Positions 36,923 through 45,547 of a stretch of DNA of 64,000 nt are shown one piece after another. Made by a program: the position numbers and the translations under genes. Origin of the DNA: Oleomonas cavernae (GTDB lineage Bacteria > Pseudomonadota > Alphaproteobacteria > Zavarziniales > Zavarziniaceae); NCBI RefSeq assembly GCF_003590945.1, contig NZ_QYUK01000011.1:462001-526000 (forward strand), in the 5' to 3' direction. Every line of letters begins with the position of its first letter. Within the stretch, counting starts at the first letter, position 1. Below the pieces are notes generated by a model that was not told the origin of the DNA, searched no databases, and saw only the letters and a list, made by a program, of their open reading frames with translations.

Positions 36923-37058
36923 CCCTCTCCTCCTGGGAGGAGAGGGTTGGGTGAGGAGGGTGGTCGGCGTAGAGCGAGCCCTGGTCCCGCCACCACCTCA
37001 CCCTCCCATTGCTACCGCAATGGGCCCCTCCCTCTCCCCCGCAAGCGGCGGAGAGGGG
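36923..37058. repeat. Composite CCCTCTCC repeat
   Basis: Begins with an 11-base perfect palindrome around TG (36923-36946, CCCTCTCCTCC/GGAGGAGAGGG), the same core as at 5542-5567. The part from about 36990 to 37058 is, in reverse orientation, similar to 55152-55237: both share CCTCTCCGCCGC, TGCGGGGGAGAGGGA, GGGGCCC and the GGGTGAGGTGGT segment. It separates trmJ from the convergent XRE gene and may end both transcripts. Confidence 0.75.
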
Positions 37059-37067
37059 TGATACGTC

Positions 37068-37868
37068 TCAATTCGCCTTGCCTTCGTCGAGCCAGGCCTT
37101 GGTCACCTCGTCGGCGGGGAAGAAGATTTCCACGCGCAGCTCTTCGAGGGTTACGTCGCGCGAGCCCTGCAGGCTGGCCAGGATGGTCAGGAACGACAGG
37201 GTGCGGTCCCTGGTCAGGAACGTGGTGGGCAGGAAGGGCAGGGCGACCGGCAGGTCGCTCGGCGTGAACACGGTGCGGGCGCCCTGCATGTGGGCGACCA
37301 ACTGCTCGCGCTCCTTCAGCGGCACCACCAGGCCCTTCTCGTCCTTCAGCAGGGTGACCAGGTTCAGGCCCCGGGCCCCGGTGGCCCGGGCGGCACCTTC
37401 GGGCGTGGCGATCGCGGTCAGCAGGCGGGCGGCGCCCGTGTTGCTGCCGTGCACGTTCCAGTCGGCATCGACCAGGATGGCCGGGCACGGCTCGATCCGC
37501 TCCAACAGGAATTCGATGGCACCCTTGGCGATCGTCAGGGCGGGCGCGTCCAAGGGCGTCTCCTCGACCTCGCCGGCAAAGCCGGCCGCGGTCAGCAGGC
37601 TGTTGGTCGCGCGCAGCGACAGGTCGAGGCCGGTGGCGAGCTTCAGGATCACGTCCCGGCCCGGCCGGGCCCGGCCGGATTCGAGGAAGCTGATATGCCG
37701 CTGGGCGACCTCGCTCTCCAGCGCCAGGCCCAGTTGGCTGAGCCGGCGCTGCGTGCGCAGTTCTTTCAGCAGCAGGGCGAACGGCGGCTTGCGTTTGGCC
37801 GCCGTGCTGTCGACGCGTTCCATGCCCCGCATGTTAGGCGAATTTCCGGCGCCGGAAAGCTGCGTCAT
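37068..37868 (-). CDS. XRE-family regulator with MmyB-like ligand domain
   Basis: 266 residues. The helix-turn-helix is in LLKELRTQRRLSQLGLALES and VAQRHISFLESGRARPGRDV (near residues 30-75). The C-terminal two thirds resemble the MmyB-type ligand-binding domain (PCPAILVDADWNVHGSN, RTLSFLTILASLQGSRDVTLEELRVE), thought to bind fatty acid-like or small hydrophobic ligands. Its ATG overlaps the stop of the DUF4345-type gene (ATGA, 37865-37868), so the two are co-translated. The first 25 residues are variable; an internal ATG is possible. The target genes are unknown. Confidence 0.86.
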   Translation of the reverse strand: MTQLSGAGNSPNMRGMERVDSTAAKRKPPFALLLKELRTQRRLSQLGLALESEVAQRHISFLESGRARPGRDVILKLATGLDLSLRATNSLLTAAGFAGEVEETPLDAPALTIAKGAIEFLLERIEPCPAILVDADWNVHGSNTGAARLLTAIATPEGAARATGARGLNLVTLLKDEKGLVVPLKEREQLVAHMQGARTVFTPSDLPVALPFLPTTFLTRDRTLSFLTILASLQGSRDVTLEELRVEIFFPADEVTKAWLDEGKAN

Positions 37869-38230
37869 GGCAGGGTCTCCGCGCTGGCGATCAGGATCGC
37901 GGCGCCGGTGGCTTCCAGCACCAGGAACAGGGCCGGGACCTTGCCGATACGCTCGCGCAAGGCGCCGATCATGCGCCCGAAGGCCATGCCGCCCAGGGCG
38001 ACCGCCACCACCAGGGCCGGGCCGTCGCCAAGCGCGGGCAGCCAGATCGGCGCCAGCAGCACCGCGCCGATGGCAACGCCAAAGCCGCCGTAGACCGCCT
38101 GCACCTCGTTGCGGGCGTCAGGGGTTTCCGCGGGCAGGCCCAGGGGGACCAGGAACTGGCGTGGCCGCGCGAAGGCGGCGAGCCCCATGAGGATCATCAA
38201 CGCGGCGACGACGATGTTGGCGATGGGCAT
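37865..38230 (-). CDS. Small membrane protein, DUF4345-like
   Basis: 121 residues, MPIANIVVAALMILMGLAAF, then four hydrophobic segments (IANIVVAALMILMGLAAFA, VYGGFGVAIGAVLLAPIW, ALVVAVALGGMAFGRMIGAL, ALFLVLEATGAAILIA). The ARPRQFLVPLGL and NEVQAVYGGFGVAIG pattern, with the FGR after the third segment, fits DUF4345, a family of unknown function. The ATG at 38230 has GGAGG five bases upstream. It is the first gene of a two-gene unit with the XRE regulator, which suggests that the regulator controls or senses something linked to this membrane protein. Confidence 0.75.
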   Translation of the reverse strand: MPIANIVVAALMILMGLAAFARPRQFLVPLGLPAETPDARNEVQAVYGGFGVAIGAVLLAPIWLPALGDGPALVVAVALGGMAFGRMIGALRERIGKVPALFLVLEATGAAILIASAETLP

Positions 38231-38315
38231 GCTGGCCTCCCCGGTCCCGATGGACAATGAGGCTCAGCTTAAGGCCGGGCGCGACGGCGGCAATTACCCT
38301 GCCGGTAATCGGCCC

Positions 38316-38792
38316 CTACTTGAACCAGTCGGGCAGGGCGGTCGGCAGCGCCATGGTTTCCTTGGCCGACGACAGCACGATCAGGGTCTCGGTGCGCTGG
38401 ATGCCCGGAATGGCCTTGATGACGTTGGCCAGGAAGGCTTCCAGCATGCGGGTGGTCCGCACCCTGACCTTCAGCAGGTAATTCCATTGGCCGGTGACGT
38501 GGTGGGCTTCCTGCACCGCCGGCTCGCTGCCGATGCGCTCCAGGAAGGGGGCCGCCACTTCCGGGTCGCTCCAGCCGATGAAGACAAAGGCGAGCAGGTC
38601 CAGGCCGGCCGCCTCGGGCGAGACATGGGCGTGATAGCCGGTGATGACGCCGCGCTCGACCAGCTTGCGCACCCGGTCGTTGACCGAGGAAACCGCCAGG
38701 CCCACCGCCTTCGACAACTCGGCATAGGAGGTCTGGCCGTTGCGCTGGAGCAGGTCGACCAAATGGCGGTCCATTGGATCGAGTTCAGCCAA
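38316..38792 (-). CDS. Lrp/AsnC family transcriptional regulator
   Basis: 158 residues, MAELDPMDRHLVDLLQRNGQ, with the Lrp helix-turn-helix (SYAELSKAVGLAVSSVNDRVRKL) and the RAM/ACT-like effector domain (LLAFVFIGWSDPEVAAPFLE to TETLIVLSSAKETMALP). Typically responds to amino acids and binds DNA as an octamer. The start is a TTG with AGGA six bases upstream. Two copies of CCGAAATTT lie just upstream, spaced about five helical turns (38806-38866), and suit autoregulation. The gene diverges from the large RTX gene, a possible second target. It is not contiguous with an obvious amino acid pathway gene. Confidence 0.9.
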   Translation of the reverse strand: MAELDPMDRHLVDLLQRNGQTSYAELSKAVGLAVSSVNDRVRKLVERGVITGYHAHVSPEAAGLDLLAFVFIGWSDPEVAAPFLERIGSEPAVQEAHHVTGQWNYLLKVRVRTTRMLEAFLANVIKAIPGIQRTETLIVLSSAKETMALPTALPDWFK

Positions 38793-38805
38793 AGGTTATC
38801 CTCAT

Positions 38806-38866
38806 CCGAAATTTCGGTTGCGTGTCCGGATAAAATACGGCATAACGCCGCGCAGACCGAAATTTG
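38806..38866. promoter_or_regulatory. Paired CCGAAATTT sites, probable Lrp operators
   Basis: A perfect 12-base palindrome CCGAAATTTCGG at 38806-38817 and a related CCGAAATTTG at 38857-38866 start 51 bases apart, about five helical turns. Both lie in the gap between the Lrp gene and the RTX gene, within 75 bases of the Lrp start. Same-face spacing of A/T-cored palindromes fits Lrp wrapping; binding is inferred. Confidence 0.55.
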
Positions 38867-39068
38867 TTCAGGCCCCGCAGGGTTGACATAATTATCTGGT
38901 CGGCACCGCGAAGCAAGGATTTTCGTGGGCGCCCAGGTTTGCCGGCCAAGCGCCGGGAGTTGGCACAAGAACATCCATGGTCGAATTGACCGCCGGGAAC
39001 CGTGACCCGCCTCGAGGGGAGGCGGGAACGTGTCCACTTATGCCCGGCGGATCCTTTTGGAGGGGATC

Positions 39069-42000
39069 ATGCCTACGACACCCGTGCTTTGGCGTAATAT
39101 TGGCCAAGTAAACACCATCGACTCCGGCCTCAATGGCGACGACCAGATACTGCCCGCCGCCATTCAATTGGCGAACGGCAATGTGCTCGTCACCTGGCAG
39201 TCGAACACCGACGCCGGCGCCGGCGCGGCAATCGGCACCGACGTGATCGGCCAGATCCTGGATCCTGCCGGCAACAAGGTCGGCGGGGAATTCCGGATCA
39301 ACAGCTCAGCGCAGTGGAACGAAGGCGTGCCGGCGCTGGCCGCACTCGGCAGCGGCGGCTTTGCCGCGGTTTACGAACGACACGACGCCACCAAGGGCGG
39401 CGGCGACAGCTCGGTCACGCTGGAGATTTACAACGCGGCCGGGACCAGCATCATCCAGACCTCGATCGCGGCCGACAACGGCACCACCCATTACAGCATG
39501 CCCGATGTCGCCTATTCCTCGACGGGCACGGTGATGGTCGCCTATATGCGCGATTTCGGCGGCGGCGACCAGGATGTCCTGTTCCAGGTGCGCAATCAGG
39601 TGGGTGGCACCGTCCTCGGGCCGACCGTTGCCTTCAACGGCGTGGCTGGCGCAGGGGCAGCGATCGACAGCCTGTCCGTGGCGGCCCTTCAGGGCGGTAA
39701 TTTCGTCATTGCCTTCAGCGACGCGGATTCGGCGACCGACAGCGACATCGACCTGCGCCTCTACAACGGCAACGGCGGCTTCATCAAGAATGTCTCGGTG
39801 GTCTCTGGCAGTATCCGCAACGACGATGTGGACGTGACCGCGCTCTCGGGCGGCGGTTTCGTCGTCACCTGGACGCAGGACGCCTCGGGCGGCAGCGACA
39901 GCACAGTGCTGGCCAAGGTCTATGACGCGGCCGGCGTGTCCGTCAGCAGCGACATCACGGTGCCGACGACCGGGGCGGGCAACCAGAACGAACCCTCGGT
40001 CGGCGCGCTGGCCGACGGTGGCTTTGTCATCGCCTGGGTCGATGCCCAGGGGCAGGATATCCGTGCCCAGCGTTTCGATGCCGGCGGCAACAAGGTGGGC
40101 GTGGAATTGCTCGTCGCCGACGGAGCGCTCTTCGGCCCCAATACGCCGGTGGTGACCGGCTTGGCCGACGGCCGCTTCAGCATCAGCTGGACCACCAACA
40201 CCTTCACCGGCGACCATGATGTCGTCAGCGCCATCTTCGATCCGCGCGACACGGCCAATGTCGGCACGGCAAGCGACGATGTGATCGCCGGCACGGTGAA
40301 CGACGATGCCGACCTGTCGGGTGGCCTGGGCAACGACCGCATCTATGGCGGCGGCGGCAACGACCTGCTGAACGGCGGCCTGGGGGCCGATGTCCTCGAT
40401 GGCGGCGACGGCATCGACACCGCCTCCTACGCCGCGGCGGCGGTCGGGGTTGTGGTCAACCTTGCCACCGGCGTGGGGGCAACCGGCGAGGCGACGGGCG
40501 ACACGCTCGCCTCGATCGAAAACCTGACCGGGTCGGGCTTCAACGACCATCTGACCGGCACCGCGGACGCCAATGTCCTGAACGGCGGTGATGGCGGCGA
40601 CACGCTGTGGGGCGGCTTGGGCGCCGATACCCTGATCGGCGGGACGGGCTTTGACGTCGCGCTCTACAACGACGGCAACTACGGCGATCTGGTCCTGTCG
40701 CTGGCTGCCCCGGGGCAGAACACGGGGGCCGCGGCCGGCGATACCTACGACAGCATCGAAGGTCTGGGCGGCGGCGCGGGCAACGACACGGTCACGGGCG
40801 ATGCTCAGAACAACTCGCTGTTCGGTAACGAAGGCAACGACACGCTGGACGGCGGCCTGGGCTTTGATTTTCTCTCCGGCGGTCTGGGCGACGATACTTA
40901 CATTGTCGACACAACCCTCGATCAGGTCACTGACGTGGCGGGCGGCGGCATCGATACGGTGGTGTCGTCGGCCAACTGGGGCCTGGGCGGGCTTCTCGAG
41001 AACCTGGTCCTGACGGGGACCGCCGATATTTTCGGCGGCGGCAACGGCCAGGACAACGCGATCACCGGCAATGCGGGCAACAACCTGATCGACGGGCTGG
41101 GTGGCGCCGACACCATGGCCGGCGGCGCCGGCGACGATACCTACATCGTCGACAATGGCGGCGACAGCGTTACCGAGGGCGCCGGCAAGGGCACCGACAA
41201 GGTCGAGAGTTCGGTCACCTATACGCTGGGCTCGAACGTCGAAAACCTGACCCTTACCGGCGCCTTCGATATCAACGGTACCGGCAACACGCTGGGTAAC
41301 ATCATCACGGGCAATGGCCAAGACAACATCCTGGATGGCAAGGGTGGCGCCGACACCCTGGCCGGCGGTGACGGCCACGACATCTACATCGTCGACAATG
41401 CCGGCGACGTGGTCGCGGAAGCGGCCAGCGGCGGCGTCGACCAGGTTCAATCCTCCGTAACCTATGCGCTGGGGGCGGAGGTCGAGAATCTGGCCCTGAC
41501 CGGCAACGCCATCATCGACGGCACCGGCAACGGTCTCGACAACGTGCTCTTCGGCAATGCCAAGAAGAATACGCTGACCGGTCTTGGCGGTGCCGACACG
41601 CTGGACGGCCAGGGCGGTGCCGACATCATGGTGGGCGGCACGGGCGACGATACCTATGTCGTCGACAATGTGGGCGACGTGGTGACCGAGCTGGGCAACC
41701 AGGGCGTGGACACCGTCGAGTCCTCGGTGACCTTTACGCTCAGCGCAAATGTCGAGAACCTGATCCTGACCGGCACGGCCGCGATCAACGGCACCGGCAA
41801 TACCCTGGGCAACACCTTGACCGGCAACGATTGGGCCAATGTGCTGAACGGCCTGGGCGGCGTCGACACCATGATCGGCGGCAAGGGCGACGATACCTAT
41901 GTCGTCGACAATGTCGGCGACGTGTTGATCGAGGCGGCCAACGCGGGCACCGATACGGCGCAATCCTCGGTGACCTATACGATCTCGCCCGACGTCGACA

Positions 42001-42947
42001 ACCTGATCCTGACCGGCAACGCCATCATCAACGGCACCGGCAACGAGCAGTTCAACGCCATCACCGGCAATGCCAAGGCCAACGTGCTGACCGGCCTTGA
42101 AGGTGATGACGTGCTGGACGGCCAGGGCGGCGCCGACACCATGATCGGCGGCATCCAGGACGACACCTATTATGTCGACAATCTAGGCGACACGATCGTC
42201 GAGGGCGACCAGTCGGATGACGGCCTGGATTCCGTCTTCTCCTCGATCTCCTACACCCTGGCCGACAATGTCGAGAACCTGACCTTGACCGGGGCCAGCA
42301 ACATCAACGGCACGGGCAACGCCTCGATGAACGTGCTGACCGGCAACGACAAGAACAACATCCTCGATGGCGGTGCCGGGGCCGACGAGCTGTGGGGCGG
42401 CCTGGGCAACGACACCTACCACCTCGACGACATGGCCGACTTCGTCATCGAGGAGGCGGGCGGCGGCATCGACAAGGTGTTCTCGTCGGTCGGCTTCTCG
42501 GCCGCGGCGCAGGAGATCGAATACATCACCCTGACCGGCACGGACGCGGTGAACGCCGACGGCAACGCGATCGCCAACACGATCACGGGCAACGGCGCCG
42601 ACAACGTCCTGAAGGGCGGCCTGGGCAACGATACGTTCGTGTTCTCGACCGCGCTGGGGGCGACGAACATCGACAGCCTGCTCGACTTCGCCACGACGAT
42701 CGACAAGATCGCGCTCGACAATGCGATCTTCACCAAGGCCGGCCCGTTGGGCGCCCTTGCCGACGGTGCCTTCGCCATGGGGACAGCGGCGACGGAGGCG
42801 GACGACCGCATCCTCTACGACACCATCACCGGTGCCCTGTACTACGACGCCGACGGCAACAAGGCAGGCGGCCTGGACGCGGTCCAGTTCGCCTTCCTGG
42901 AAAGCGGCATGGACGATCTGGCAGCCAGTGAGTTCCTGGTCGTCTGA
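39069..42947 (+). CDS. Large RTX repeat protein with propeller-like N-terminus
   Basis: 1292 residues. The first 390 residues hold several degenerate 50-60 residue repeats with G-F-V-V-x-W-x-x (GGFVVTWTQDASGGSDSTVLA, GGFVIAWVDAQGQDIRAQRF), suggestive of a beta-propeller. From about residue 395, hemolysin-type calcium-binding repeats (GGLGNDRIYGGGGNDLLNGG) start. From 41100, long tandem modules follow, then DNVLKGGLGNDTFVF and a C-terminal SAASEFLV-like end (LAASEFLVV), the usual type I secretion tail. No signal peptide or catalytic motif was recognised. It is likely a surface or matrix protein or adhesin, exported by a type I system not in this window. GGAGG lies five bases before the ATG. 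Confidence 0.85.
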   Translation: MPTTPVLWRNIGQVNTIDSGLNGDDQILPAAIQLANGNVLVTWQSNTDAGAGAAIGTDVIGQILDPAGNKVGGEFRINSSAQWNEGVPALAALGSGGFAAVYERHDATKGGGDSSVTLEIYNAAGTSIIQTSIAADNGTTHYSMPDVAYSSTGTVMVAYMRDFGGGDQDVLFQVRNQVGGTVLGPTVAFNGVAGAGAAIDSLSVAALQGGNFVIAFSDADSATDSDIDLRLYNGNGGFIKNVSVVSGSIRNDDVDVTALSGGGFVVTWTQDASGGSDSTVLAKVYDAAGVSVSSDITVPTTGAGNQNEPSVGALADGGFVIAWVDAQGQDIRAQRFDAGGNKVGVELLVADGALFGPNTPVVTGLADGRFSISWTTNTFTGDHDVVSAIFDPRDTANVGTASDDVIAGTVNDDADLSGGLGNDRIYGGGGNDLLNGGLGADVLDGGDGIDTASYAAAAVGVVVNLATGVGATGEATGDTLASIENLTGSGFNDHLTGTADANVLNGGDGGDTLWGGLGADTLIGGTGFDVALYNDGNYGDLVLSLAAPGQNTGAAAGDTYDSIEGLGGGAGNDTVTGDAQNNSLFGNEGNDTLDGGLGFDFLSGGLGDDTYIVDTTLDQVTDVAGGGIDTVVSSANWGLGGLLENLVLTGTADIFGGGNGQDNAITGNAGNNLIDGLGGADTMAGGAGDDTYIVDNGGDSVTEGAGKGTDKVESSVTYTLGSNVENLTLTGAFDINGTGNTLGNIITGNGQDNILDGKGGADTLAGGDGHDIYIVDNAGDVVAEAASGGVDQVQSSVTYALGAEVENLALTGNAIIDGTGNGLDNVLFGNAKKNTLTGLGGADTLDGQGGADIMVGGTGDDTYVVDNVGDVVTELGNQGVDTVESSVTFTLSANVENLILTGTAAINGTGNTLGNTLTGNDWANVLNGLGGVDTMIGGKGDDTYVVDNVGDVLIEAANAGTDTAQSSVTYTISPDVDNLILTGNAIINGTGNEQFNAITGNAKANVLTGLEGDDVLDGQGGADTMIGGIQDDTYYVDNLGDTIVEGDQSDDGLDSVFSSISYTLADNVENLTLTGASNINGTGNASMNVLTGNDKNNILDGGAGADELWGGLGNDTYHLDDMADFVIEEAGGGIDKVFSSVGFSAAAQEIEYITLTGTDAVNADGNAIANTITGNGADNVLKGGLGNDTFVFSTALGATNIDSLLDFATTIDKIALDNAIFTKAGPLGALADGAFAMGTAATEADDRILYDTITGALYYDADGNKAGGLDAVQFAFLESGMDDLAASEFLVV
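41100..42374 (+). repeat. Five tandem RTX modules with alternating 81- and 90-codon length
   Basis: Module starts at 41100, 41343, 41613, 41856 and 42126 give lengths of 243, 270, 243, 270 and about 249 bases. Each reads GGxDTMxGGxGDDTYxVDN, then SSVTYTL, NVENLxLTG, INGTGN, TGN and NVLxGL. The 27-base difference is one extra nonapeptide (GGADTLDGQ or EGDDVLDGQ). A degenerate copy precedes (about 40851) and another follows. Exact DNA identity between copies is only partial. Confidence 0.85.
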
Positions 42948-42953
42948 CGCGGT

Positions 42954-42983
42954 GTCGGCGGCCGCCGGGGGGCGGCCGCCGAC
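42954..42983 (+). terminator. Hairpin after the RTX gene
   Basis: Perfect 13-base arms GTCGGCGGCCGCC (42954-42966) and GGCGGCCGCCGAC (42971-42983) around GGGG, seven bases after the stop. Only a weak T-containing tail follows, so it may be an mRNA-protecting hairpin or factor-assisted terminator. Confidence 0.6.
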
Positions 42984-43004
42984 ATTCCCATTGCATACCA
43001 ATTC

Positions 43005-43115
43005 GTCATCCCGGACGTAGCGAAGCGCAGATCCGGGATCTCATGACCAGTGTTCACAGCGTCCGCTGGACACGAGATCCCGGCTCTCCGGGCTACGCCC
43101 TGCGGCCGGGATGAC
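43005..43115. repeat. Dispersed palindromic repeat
   Basis: Starts GTCATCCCGGACGTAGCG and ends GGCCGGGATGAC. The inner segments GATCCGGGATCTC and GAGATCCCGG pair, so the element can fold as a long, branched hairpin. It is a member of the GTCAT...ATGAC class with a different core from that in phnJ. It lies between the RTX gene and the convergent L,D-transpeptidase gene. Confidence 0.75.
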
Positions 43116-43129
43116 GATTTTGGAAGGGC

Positions 43130-43603
43130 TTACGGTAAAATCTCGATCGGCGTGCCGACGTCGACCAGGTCGTAGATCTCCCGGATCGCAGCGTTGGACA
43201 CGGCGATACAGCCCAGCGTCCAGTCGGTCGGAATGACGAAGAAATCGGGCACCGCGTTGGGCTGGCCGTGGACCATGATGTCGCCGCCGGGGCTCACCCC
43301 CGATTGGGCCGCGGCTGCCCGGTCGTCGGCGTCGGGGTACGATACCCGCAGGGACAGGGTGAAGCGCGAATTCGGGTTCTTGCCCGAGATCAGGTAGCGG
43401 CCTTCGGGCGTGCGCCCATCGCCTTCGCGTTCCTTGGGGCCTTCCGGGTTGGTGCCGAGCTGGATGTCGTATTCGCGCACCACGGTCGCCCCGTCGAGCA
43501 ACCACAGCTTGCGCTCGGATTTGTCGACCCGGATCAGGTCGACGGCGGCGAAGGCCGGCTGGGCGGCGAGCAGGACAGGCAGCAACAGAAGAGAGAGGCG
43601 CAT
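43130..43603 (-). CDS. L,D-transpeptidase (YkuD) family protein
   Basis: 157 residues with a signal peptide (MRLSLLLLPVLLAAQPAFA). The YkuD catalytic motif is visible: His112 in GGDIMVHGQP and Cys132 in DWTLGCIAVSN. The fold's first strand VDLIRVDKSERKLWLL and the RTPEGRYLISG stretch agree. Such enzymes make 3-3 peptidoglycan cross-links, attach lipoproteins or cut muropeptides; the small single-domain form lacks any LysM or binding domain. The ATG at 43603 begins the signal peptide; a GTG at 43621 would add six residues. It stands alone. Confidence 0.9.
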   Translation of the reverse strand: MRLSLLLLPVLLAAQPAFAAVDLIRVDKSERKLWLLDGATVVREYDIQLGTNPEGPKEREGDGRTPEGRYLISGKNPNSRFTLSLRVSYPDADDRAAAAQSGVSPGGDIMVHGQPNAVPDFFVIPTDWTLGCIAVSNAAIREIYDLVDVGTPIEILP

Positions 43604-43692
43604 GACACCAGGCTCCCGCACCAGGGTGGCGGGTTGGTGGCGATGCTATGGAATTTCAGTGTCTTGCGCGGTGACCCGGGTCACAGCCCGGG

Positions 43693-44634
43693 TCAGAAGC
43701 GGCGCGCCGCCTTGATCGTTTCCACCATGGCCAGCGTGTCGACCGCCTGGTCCGGGGTCACCCGGGGCGCCTGGCCGCCGCGGATCGCGGCCAGGAAGTC
43801 GGCCAGTTCGTCCAGCAGGGGCTCGCGCCGTTCGATGTCGATGGCAGTCTCCGCCACCTTGCCGCCGTCGGCCGGCCGGCGGATGACCAGGGTTTGGGCG
43901 ATATAGTCGGCCACCGCCACCGCGTCGCGCCCCAGCACCTCGAGGGTGCGGATGCGGATGGGGGTCATGCGGCTGGCGTCGAAGGCGGCCAGGATGCCGC
44001 CGGGAAAGCCCACCAGGGCGGTGGCGAAATTGAAGCCGGGAACATCGGCGCCGCGCAGGCCGTCGACCTGGGCATGGGCGGCCGCGGGGCGGCCCAGCAG
44101 GTCCAGCACCACGTCGATATCGTGCACCATCAAATCGTCGATCACATCGACATCGGTGATGCGGGCGGCGTAGGCGAGGCGGCGGGCGGTGACTCCGTGG
44201 ATCGGCCCCAGCGCGCCCAGGTGATCCTTGAGGGCGACGACGGCCGGGTTGAAGCGTTCCAGGTGCCCGACCGCCAGGGTGACCCCGGCGGCACGGCCCA
44301 GCTCGGCGATTCGCCGGCCTTCCGCGGCCGACAGGGCCAGGGGTTTCTCGATCAGGCAGTGGACGCCCCTGGCAATGAAGTGTTCGGCGATTTCGACATG
44401 GGTCACCGACGGGGTGACGATCGAGACCGCGTCGACCGGCGGCAAATCGCTGATTTCTGCGGCCACGGGCACGCCGAAGGCATCGGCCGCAGCGGTGCGA
44501 TTCTCAGGCAGGGGGTCGACGGCGCCGACGATCTGCACGCCGGGCAGGCGGGCATAGCAGCGCAGGTGATTGCGCCCCATCTGGCCACAGCCGATGACAG
44601 CCACGCGGAGAGGGGTCATAATGTCGTCGCTCAT
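43693..44634 (-). CDS. Gfo/Idh/MocA family oxidoreductase
   Basis: 313 residues. Rossmann start LRVAVIGCGQMGRNHLRCYA, the conserved EKPLALSAAEGRR (Lys in the catalytic EKP), VGHLERFNPAVVALK, and DVIDDLMVHDIDVVLDLLG with His/Asp catalytic candidates. It is an NAD(P)-dependent sugar or inositol-type dehydrogenase. The VGHLERFNPAV and DLMVHDID patterns are close to UDP-N-acetylglucosamine 3-dehydrogenases of the GnnA type, which in some bacteria stand near lpx genes; this is a guess, as no GnnB aminotransferase is here. The ATG at 44634 has GAGG five bases upstream; a second ATG at 44619 is possible. It diverges from rpsD. Confidence 0.82.
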   Translation of the reverse strand: MSDDIMTPLRVAVIGCGQMGRNHLRCYARLPGVQIVGAVDPLPENRTAAADAFGVPVAAEISDLPPVDAVSIVTPSVTHVEIAEHFIARGVHCLIEKPLALSAAEGRRIAELGRAAGVTLAVGHLERFNPAVVALKDHLGALGPIHGVTARRLAYAARITDVDVIDDLMVHDIDVVLDLLGRPAAAHAQVDGLRGADVPGFNFATALVGFPGGILAAFDASRMTPIRIRTLEVLGRDAVAVADYIAQTLVIRRPADGGKVAETAIDIERREPLLDELADFLAAIRGGQAPRVTPDQAVDTLAMVETIKAARRF

Positions 44635-44703
44635 GGCCGCCTCGATAGACCGCGCCTGCGAAAAAGGCAATGCGACCTATGCCGCGTACCGGGCGAAACG
44701 GGT

Positions 44704-44731
44704 TTGACATTTATATCGCGGTGACTATAGT
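44704..44731 (+). promoter_or_regulatory. Strong sigma-70 type promoter of rpsD
   Basis: TTGACA (44704-44709), a 16-base spacer, and TATAGT (44726-44731), nearly consensus at both boxes. Transcription would start near 44738 and leave a leader of about 100 bases with a CCCGC/GCGGG hairpin near 44787-44801. It is the clearest promoter in the window, as expected for a ribosomal protein gene. Confidence 0.85.
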
Positions 44732-44835
44732 CCGCGACCTACGCCGGGGCGGACTCGTTCCGGCGCAACCATTTTTACAGTCTTTCCCGCTCGGTGCGGG
44801 ACGCGTAATGCGGAAAAGCTGGCGGCACTGGAAAC

Positions 44836-45453
44836 ATGACCAAGCGCGCTGAGTCCAAGTACAAGATCAATCGCCGCCTCGGCGAAAACCTCTGGGGTCG
44901 CCCCAAGAGCCCGGTGAATCGCCGCGAATACGGCCCGGGCCAGCATGGCCAGCGCCGCAAGGGCAAGGTCTCCGACTTCGGCATCCAGATGGTCGCCAAG
45001 CAGAAGCTCAAGGGCTACTACGGCAACATCAATGAGCGTCAGTTCCGCAACCTCTATGCCGAGGCGGTGCGTCGCAAGGGCGACACCGGCGAGAACCTGA
45101 TCGGCCTGCTGGAGCAGCGCCTGGACGCCGTGGTCTACCGCCTGAAGTTCGTGCCGACCGTGTTCGCCGCCCGCCAGCTGGTGAACCATGGCCACGTCAA
45201 GGTGAACGGCCGCCGCGTCAACATCTCGTCCTACCAGGTCAAAGTCGGCGACGTGATCGAGCTGACCAACCGCGCCAAGGAAATGGCCCTGGTGATGGAA
45301 GCGACCCAGTCGTCCGAGCGTGAAGTGCCCGACTATCTGTCGCTCGACGCGCAGAAGTTCCAGGCGACCTACGTCCGCGTCCCCGGCCTCTCGGATGTGC
45401 CCTACCCGGTGCAGATGGAGCCGAACCTGGTGGTCGAGTTCTACTCGCGCTGA
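44836..45453 (+). CDS. rpsD: 30S ribosomal protein S4
   Basis: 205 residues, [21 protein letters not shown], with [21 protein letters not shown], the S4 RNA-binding domain around residues 94-155 ([40 protein letters not shown]), and a typical end VEFYSR. S4 is a primary 16S rRNA binder that nucleates 30S assembly. It is a single-gene unit here, away from the alpha operon, as usual in alphaproteobacteria. It has its own strong promoter, a leader of about 100 bases and a perfect terminator. The Shine-Dalgarno is unusually poor (only GGAAA near -8), which could reflect leader-based control. Confidence 0.97.
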   Translation: MTKRAESKYKINRRLGENLWGRPKSPVNRREYGPGQHGQRRKGKVSDFGIQMVAKQKLKGYYGNINERQFRNLYAEAVRRKGDTGENLIGLLEQRLDAVVYRLKFVPTVFAARQLVNHGHVKVNGRRVNISSYQVKVGDVIELTNRAKEMALVMEATQSSEREVPDYLSLDAQKFQATYVRVPGLSDVPYPVQMEPNLVVEFYSR

Positions 45454-45477
45454 TCGACGCTTTTCGTCGAAACATTC

Positions 45478-45502
45478 AAGGGCGGCTTCGGCCGCCCTTT
45501 TT
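45478..45502 (+). terminator. Intrinsic terminator of rpsD
   Basis: GGGCGGC (45480-45486), TTCG tetraloop, GCCGCCC (45491-45497), then TTTTT. A perfect seven-pair stem with a stable UUCG loop, 25 bases after the stop. Confidence 0.92.
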
Positions 45503-45547
45503 GTTGTGCTGTAACCTGGACACTCAAGGGGGCGAACCTCACCAGTG

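Noticed and set aside
38883-38906. TTGACA as promoter of the RTX gene
   Set aside because: The hexamer is perfect, but no -10 box is found at 15-19 bases, so I did not annotate it.
44808-44852. A 14-codon ORF as a separate gene
   Set aside because: Too short and without independent support; kept only as part of the rpsD leader observation.
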